A stretch of 64,000 nucleotides of DNA, from the NCBI GenBank assembly GCA_963576475.1, contig OY754973.1:14463142-14527141 (forward strand), read 5' to 3'. Below, piece after piece: positions 60,553 to 64,000 of this stretch. This DNA is from Molanna angustata. Lineage: Eukaryota > Arthropoda > Insecta > Trichoptera > Molannidae. The notes beneath the pieces were generated by a model. That model was given only the letters and a program-made list of their open reading frames with translations. It had not been told where the DNA came from and did no database searches. A program made the position numbers and the translations under genes. Every line of letters begins with the position of its first letter. Position 1 is the first letter of the stretch.

Positions 60553-61367
60553 GGGCCGGTCTTATAAACGAAAGACCAAATATTCGTAAGTATGTTTACA
60601 ATTTACTAACGGATGGATGTTCCTAAGTAGATATTACTATCGGCGGTAATATAAAACTATTTTAACTGTCCGTTTATTAGACAGTTACAGTCTAATTAGA
60701 CTACAATGGATTTTCAATGGATTTGTAATAGACCATAATGGATTATAATGGATTGTAATGGATTAAGCGGGGCTGTCATTGCAATATATAAAGTGTTTAT
60801 TTTTTTTGCGTACCTACTTCAAACAACATCAAAAATTACAAAAATGGTGATAATCCTTTATTATTTAGCTAGCGCGCTGGATTTATTAAAATGAAATTTA
60901 AAAAACTTAATGCATATGTAGGTACTAATTACAATTATTTATTCATTTTTTTTTTAAATAAAATAAAACGAAATTCAGTGTCATGCATGTCATGTTGAAA
61001 TAGTAAAATATTTGGTCAAACACAAACTTGTAATCAAATTCGTTTTGGTTATTCAAAATCACTGTCGGACGACGTTTTTTACTGAAAAACAGCAAAAATA
61101 TATAAAACAGTATATTTCAAAGTACCTATTCGTAATATTATAAATGTACCACAACATAAAAAAAACAAGTGTGGTAAAACTCAATCCTTCCATAACTTAT
61201 CGTTAATGAACGCTTAATCGGTGGTCCGACCGTCGGTAAATGCTATCGGTAAAATTTTACTAAAATTTAACTAACGGATTGTTATAAGACGAAATATAGA
61301 GCATTTGTATCAAATTTCGGTTTGTTTGGTCTGAAATCTAACTAACGGACGTTTATAAGATCGGCCC
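60553..61367. mobile_element. TTA-flanked MITE, copy 2 (Harbinger-like)
   Basis: The 815-bp element has ends GGGCCGGTCTTATAAACG and CGTTTATAAGATCGGCCC, flanked by TTA at 60550-60552 and 61368-61370. It is highly similar to copy 1, in the same orientation, 95 bp away. No transposase ORF. Confidence 0.85.
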
Positions 61368-61694
61368 TTAAGTGAATTCTGAAAGTATTGATAATACTGA
61401 AACACAGTATGTAGGTACATATGTATATTAAAGTTCACATAATATAGATTATATTTCAATATCTGATCACAATAACTCCTATATCTGTGACGGAAATTAT
61501 TAATCCAATTTCATAACTAACCATGAATGATGTTATACTATCTTAATTTTTAGAAATGTTTAAAAAATAACTAAAGAAACAAAATTCCCTTCCTTTTCTG
61601 ACTTGCTTTTTATAAGTTAGTCTATTTCACTCTTTTTTTGTCTCTGTGTCGTTTTGAAAAAAACTACAAACTGTTTTTTTTTCATTATTTTTTA

Positions 61695-61862
61695 TAGAAC
61701 AAATATTGTACTTGTAACAAGTAGGTACATATACATCCTCATACATTCCCTAAACTAAGCATAAAAGCTTGCGCTATAGGAGAACGAAATCGGCAGGATT
61801 CGAACTCGCTACCATTGGGATACTAACCCAGCGATTTAATCGCTCTGCCACCACCCATCTAA
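61695..61862 (-). mobile_element. SINE type C, uninterrupted copy
   Basis: Body ACTTGTAACAAGTAGGTACA, CATTCCCTAAACTAAGCATA, AAAGCTTGCGCTATAGGAGA, and head CAGGATTCGAACTCGCTACC, CCAGCGATTTAATCGCTCTG. It serves as the empty-site reference for the split copy at 48057-49020. Confidence 0.8.
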
Positions 61863-62252
61863 ATAATATTGAACCGAATTCACCTGAGGTTTCGCGTTAC
61901 ATACATGAATTGGTTGTTATAAATATATTTCCTTATGGGGATATATAAATGTCTGTACAAATTGACAGTCTAATGACACAAGAATCGCAGTCCAGGCTTG
62001 AATTCATTTTTTTTTTAATTCAACGACGAGTTCCGTCATTGACAAATACGTTGGATAAACCGAGCTGGGTGATTGACCCGGTTATAAGTGCAAAAGATGT
62101 CGCAGATTGTGACTAAGACAAGCCAAAGTATATAGGTATGTTTAAAAATATATACGTATTACAAACCAGAAATCGAAAGTCAATCTTATGTATGCTTTTA
62201 TTTGCCTCTTTCGAGTACCGTTGTAGCAATACCATGACGCAAGTCTGTAGAC

Positions 62253-63488
62253 CAGCAGTTCTCAACTTGTAGCAAGGCCGGATCTACGCTACGGTGTGAC
62301 GCACAAAGTCTAAAAAACGCCCGCTTCCCTTTGAAATCGATCATCACTATAAAACATCATATTATGATAAATCTTTCTTAACTATCTACTCAAATATTTT
62401 TGTTTTTGAGCCAATGCTATACTAGACGAACCTATGGTTCAATCCTATCGTTTGATGTGGTTTCTATGGAAACCTTTGGAACCCAAACGCATCATTTGAA
62501 CCTATGGAAAATCGGGGCCGACTCGGAGTAGCATTACAAAGTGAGCAAATACGCCAAAAAAATACAGAATAATAAGTAAATAAAAAAAAATTGAGAACAA
62601 CCAATTTCAAAGTGATGAAGAAGTAAAGTTAAAGTAAACTGAAATCGATCGAATAACGATATAAATAATGCCAGAATATTATGCAATATGTAGAGCAGTC
62701 ACAATATTCACACTGAAAAAATATTATGGCAACCGAACTGGCTAGGTACTTGCGTTTTAGCCAAACCTTTGTTATCAGTAATAAAGATTTATCTATTTAT
62801 GGCTGTATGGTTTGGTTGTGTGCACAAAACATTTATTTGCACAAAACCAAATGGTATGTGGTCACTATAGTTTGGTTAATTTTAACATGAAATTTTGTTA
62901 CTTTTAACAAAAAAAAATTCAGTGCATGTTCAGAAATTCGTAATTGTTCAATATTATCAAAATATCACACGAATCATTTTTAGATGCAAAATTGTATGTA
63001 ACACAAATTCTGAAAGTTTCAGGGCTCTAACTGGTCGAGAAGTTAGTTACAAATCGATTACTTAATTCCAAATTTAAATAAAAGAATGTAAACATCTAAT
63101 GAAAAATATACCATTGTATTTCAAAATGACCTACTTTTATGAGCAACTAATTTTTATCGATGGTATTTTTTATCAATCATTAAATTATTTTAGACGTCAA
63201 GTGAATAAAATTGATATGGTTCTAAAATTTATATTTTTAGTTATTAACATCGTGACAATTAAGAGCCTAGATGTACATATTTTACCTCAAAATAAATTTA
63301 GAGATAAAATTTACGAATAAAATATATCAAAGTATTTTATTCATTAAATTTAAAATGGATTTCCTCTATGTTAACCGAAAACCTTAAAATATTATTAGAT
63401 AAACATTTTAGATGGAACTTAGAGACAGAGTAATATACGGAAAGTTAAATATACGAAATATAAAAAGCTTGGGAACTACCGCTGTAGA
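62253..63488. mobile_element. Possible hAT-like element
   Basis: The left end CAGCAGTTCTCAACTTGTAG and the inverse of the right end (CAGCGGTAGTTCCCAAGC) resemble hAT termini (CAG-GGTTCTCAA). TAGAC borders both ends (62248-62252 and 63489-63493). A further inner TTGAGAACAACC at 62590-62601 could instead be the right end of a shorter element. No hAT transposase is seen; the 73-codon frame at 63099-63320 has no motif. Confidence 0.35.
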
Positions 63489-63493
63489 CTACC

Positions 63494-64000
63494 ATAACAA
63501 TGAAAATTCACTTAATTCTAGGTCACGGTTTAATGCTATTATGCACAACAGTTAATTGGCACTTAATAAAAAGATACGTTTCGGTCGAATGAGAAGAAAA
63601 CGTGACTCAATATTTTTTATGAAACCTTTTCATGGAACGTACCAAACGTATTGAATAATCGTTGATAGTTCCGCCTTGAACTTGCTCGCACTATAATAAT
63701 ACATCCCATTTTGATGTCTGTTGACGGCGTTCGCCTTCACTTAATTTTCATAAAATTCATATGCAAGCAAATAAGGGTTGAATTTTTTTAATAATATATT
63801 TAATTTAATTTTTTTTTTAATTCGTAAAACGCATATGTTATCACAACACACTTTTTCGAGAGTACCTATACTTATTAATTTAAGATAACTATGTGAGTGT
63901 AGCATTTAACGACGTATTTTTATTATTATTTTTTTTTTAATGTGCATACGCCTCGCTAGCTTATTTTAAGAAGACAAATAATCGATAGCCTCACTACTCC
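63494..64000. other. AT-rich DNA to the window edge, nothing recognised
   Basis: No exon or TE terminus is recognised. Confidence 0.4.

Noticed and set aside
63099..63320. 73-codon ORF near the right edge
   Set aside because: AT-driven Ile/Phe/Lys composition, no motif and no splice sites in a useful phase.

Overview
This is an insect nuclear genome window. It is very AT-rich, has no bacterial-type gene packing, and contains spliced exons with GT/AG borders, non-LTR retrotransposon remains, mariner and MITE elements and tRNA-derived SINEs. The constant TAGGTACCTA-like words, the SINE families (B box GGTTCGATTCC) and the types of retrotransposon tail point to a moth or butterfly (Lepidoptera). 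That assignment is inference from sequence style, not a database match.

Only one host gene can be supported. It lies on the + strand as five coding exons: 23357-23362 (Met-Lys only), 49534-49688, 50843-51017, 56645-56936 and 57761 to either 57895 or a stop at 58002. The first intron is about 26.2 kb. The exons join in frame into a secreted protein of at least 254 residues (289 if the last exon reads through to the TGA at 58002). It has a 16-17 residue signal peptide, a short acidic pro-segment, a furin-type Arg-Thr-Lys-Arg site made across the exon 2/3 junction, a Ser/Gly-rich segment, a well-structured Lys/Gly/Leu/Val-rich core in exon 4 and a His/Pro/Ser/Tyr-rich tail. I do not recognise the family; an extracellular or cuticle-associated role is a guess. 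Further exons may lie to the right.

Almost everything else is mobile DNA, much of it inside introns. From left to right: a jockey-like LINE with an internal deletion (1-1392); a cluster of LINE C-terminal scraps (1770-4620); a repeat ending in a CA microsatellite (3085-3652; second copy 46316-46931); a degenerate tandem-repeat field (5400-6535); a 6-kb segment bounded by inverted Helitron-like termini (7724-13797) that holds a TTAA-flanked palindrome, a full SINE and a CR1-like LINE; a complete but dead mariner (15731-17021); more LINE tails (18890-22190); then the gene with its TE-loaded introns. Those introns hold SINEs, foldback MITEs, inverted repeat pairs, a second TTAA palindrome (41875-42556) and an unusual 783-bp element with about 127-bp terminal inverted repeats inserted into a SINE (48152-48934). 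Right of the last exon are two near-tandem copies of an 0.82-kb TTA-flanked MITE (59629-61367) and a possible hAT-like element (62253-63488).

No rRNA gene, functional tRNA gene, CRISPR array or bacterial operon feature is present. The most interesting items are the unrecognised furin-processed secreted protein gene, the long-TIR element carrying a small cysteine-rich ORF, and the pair of near-perfect whole-element palindromes with TTAA flanks.
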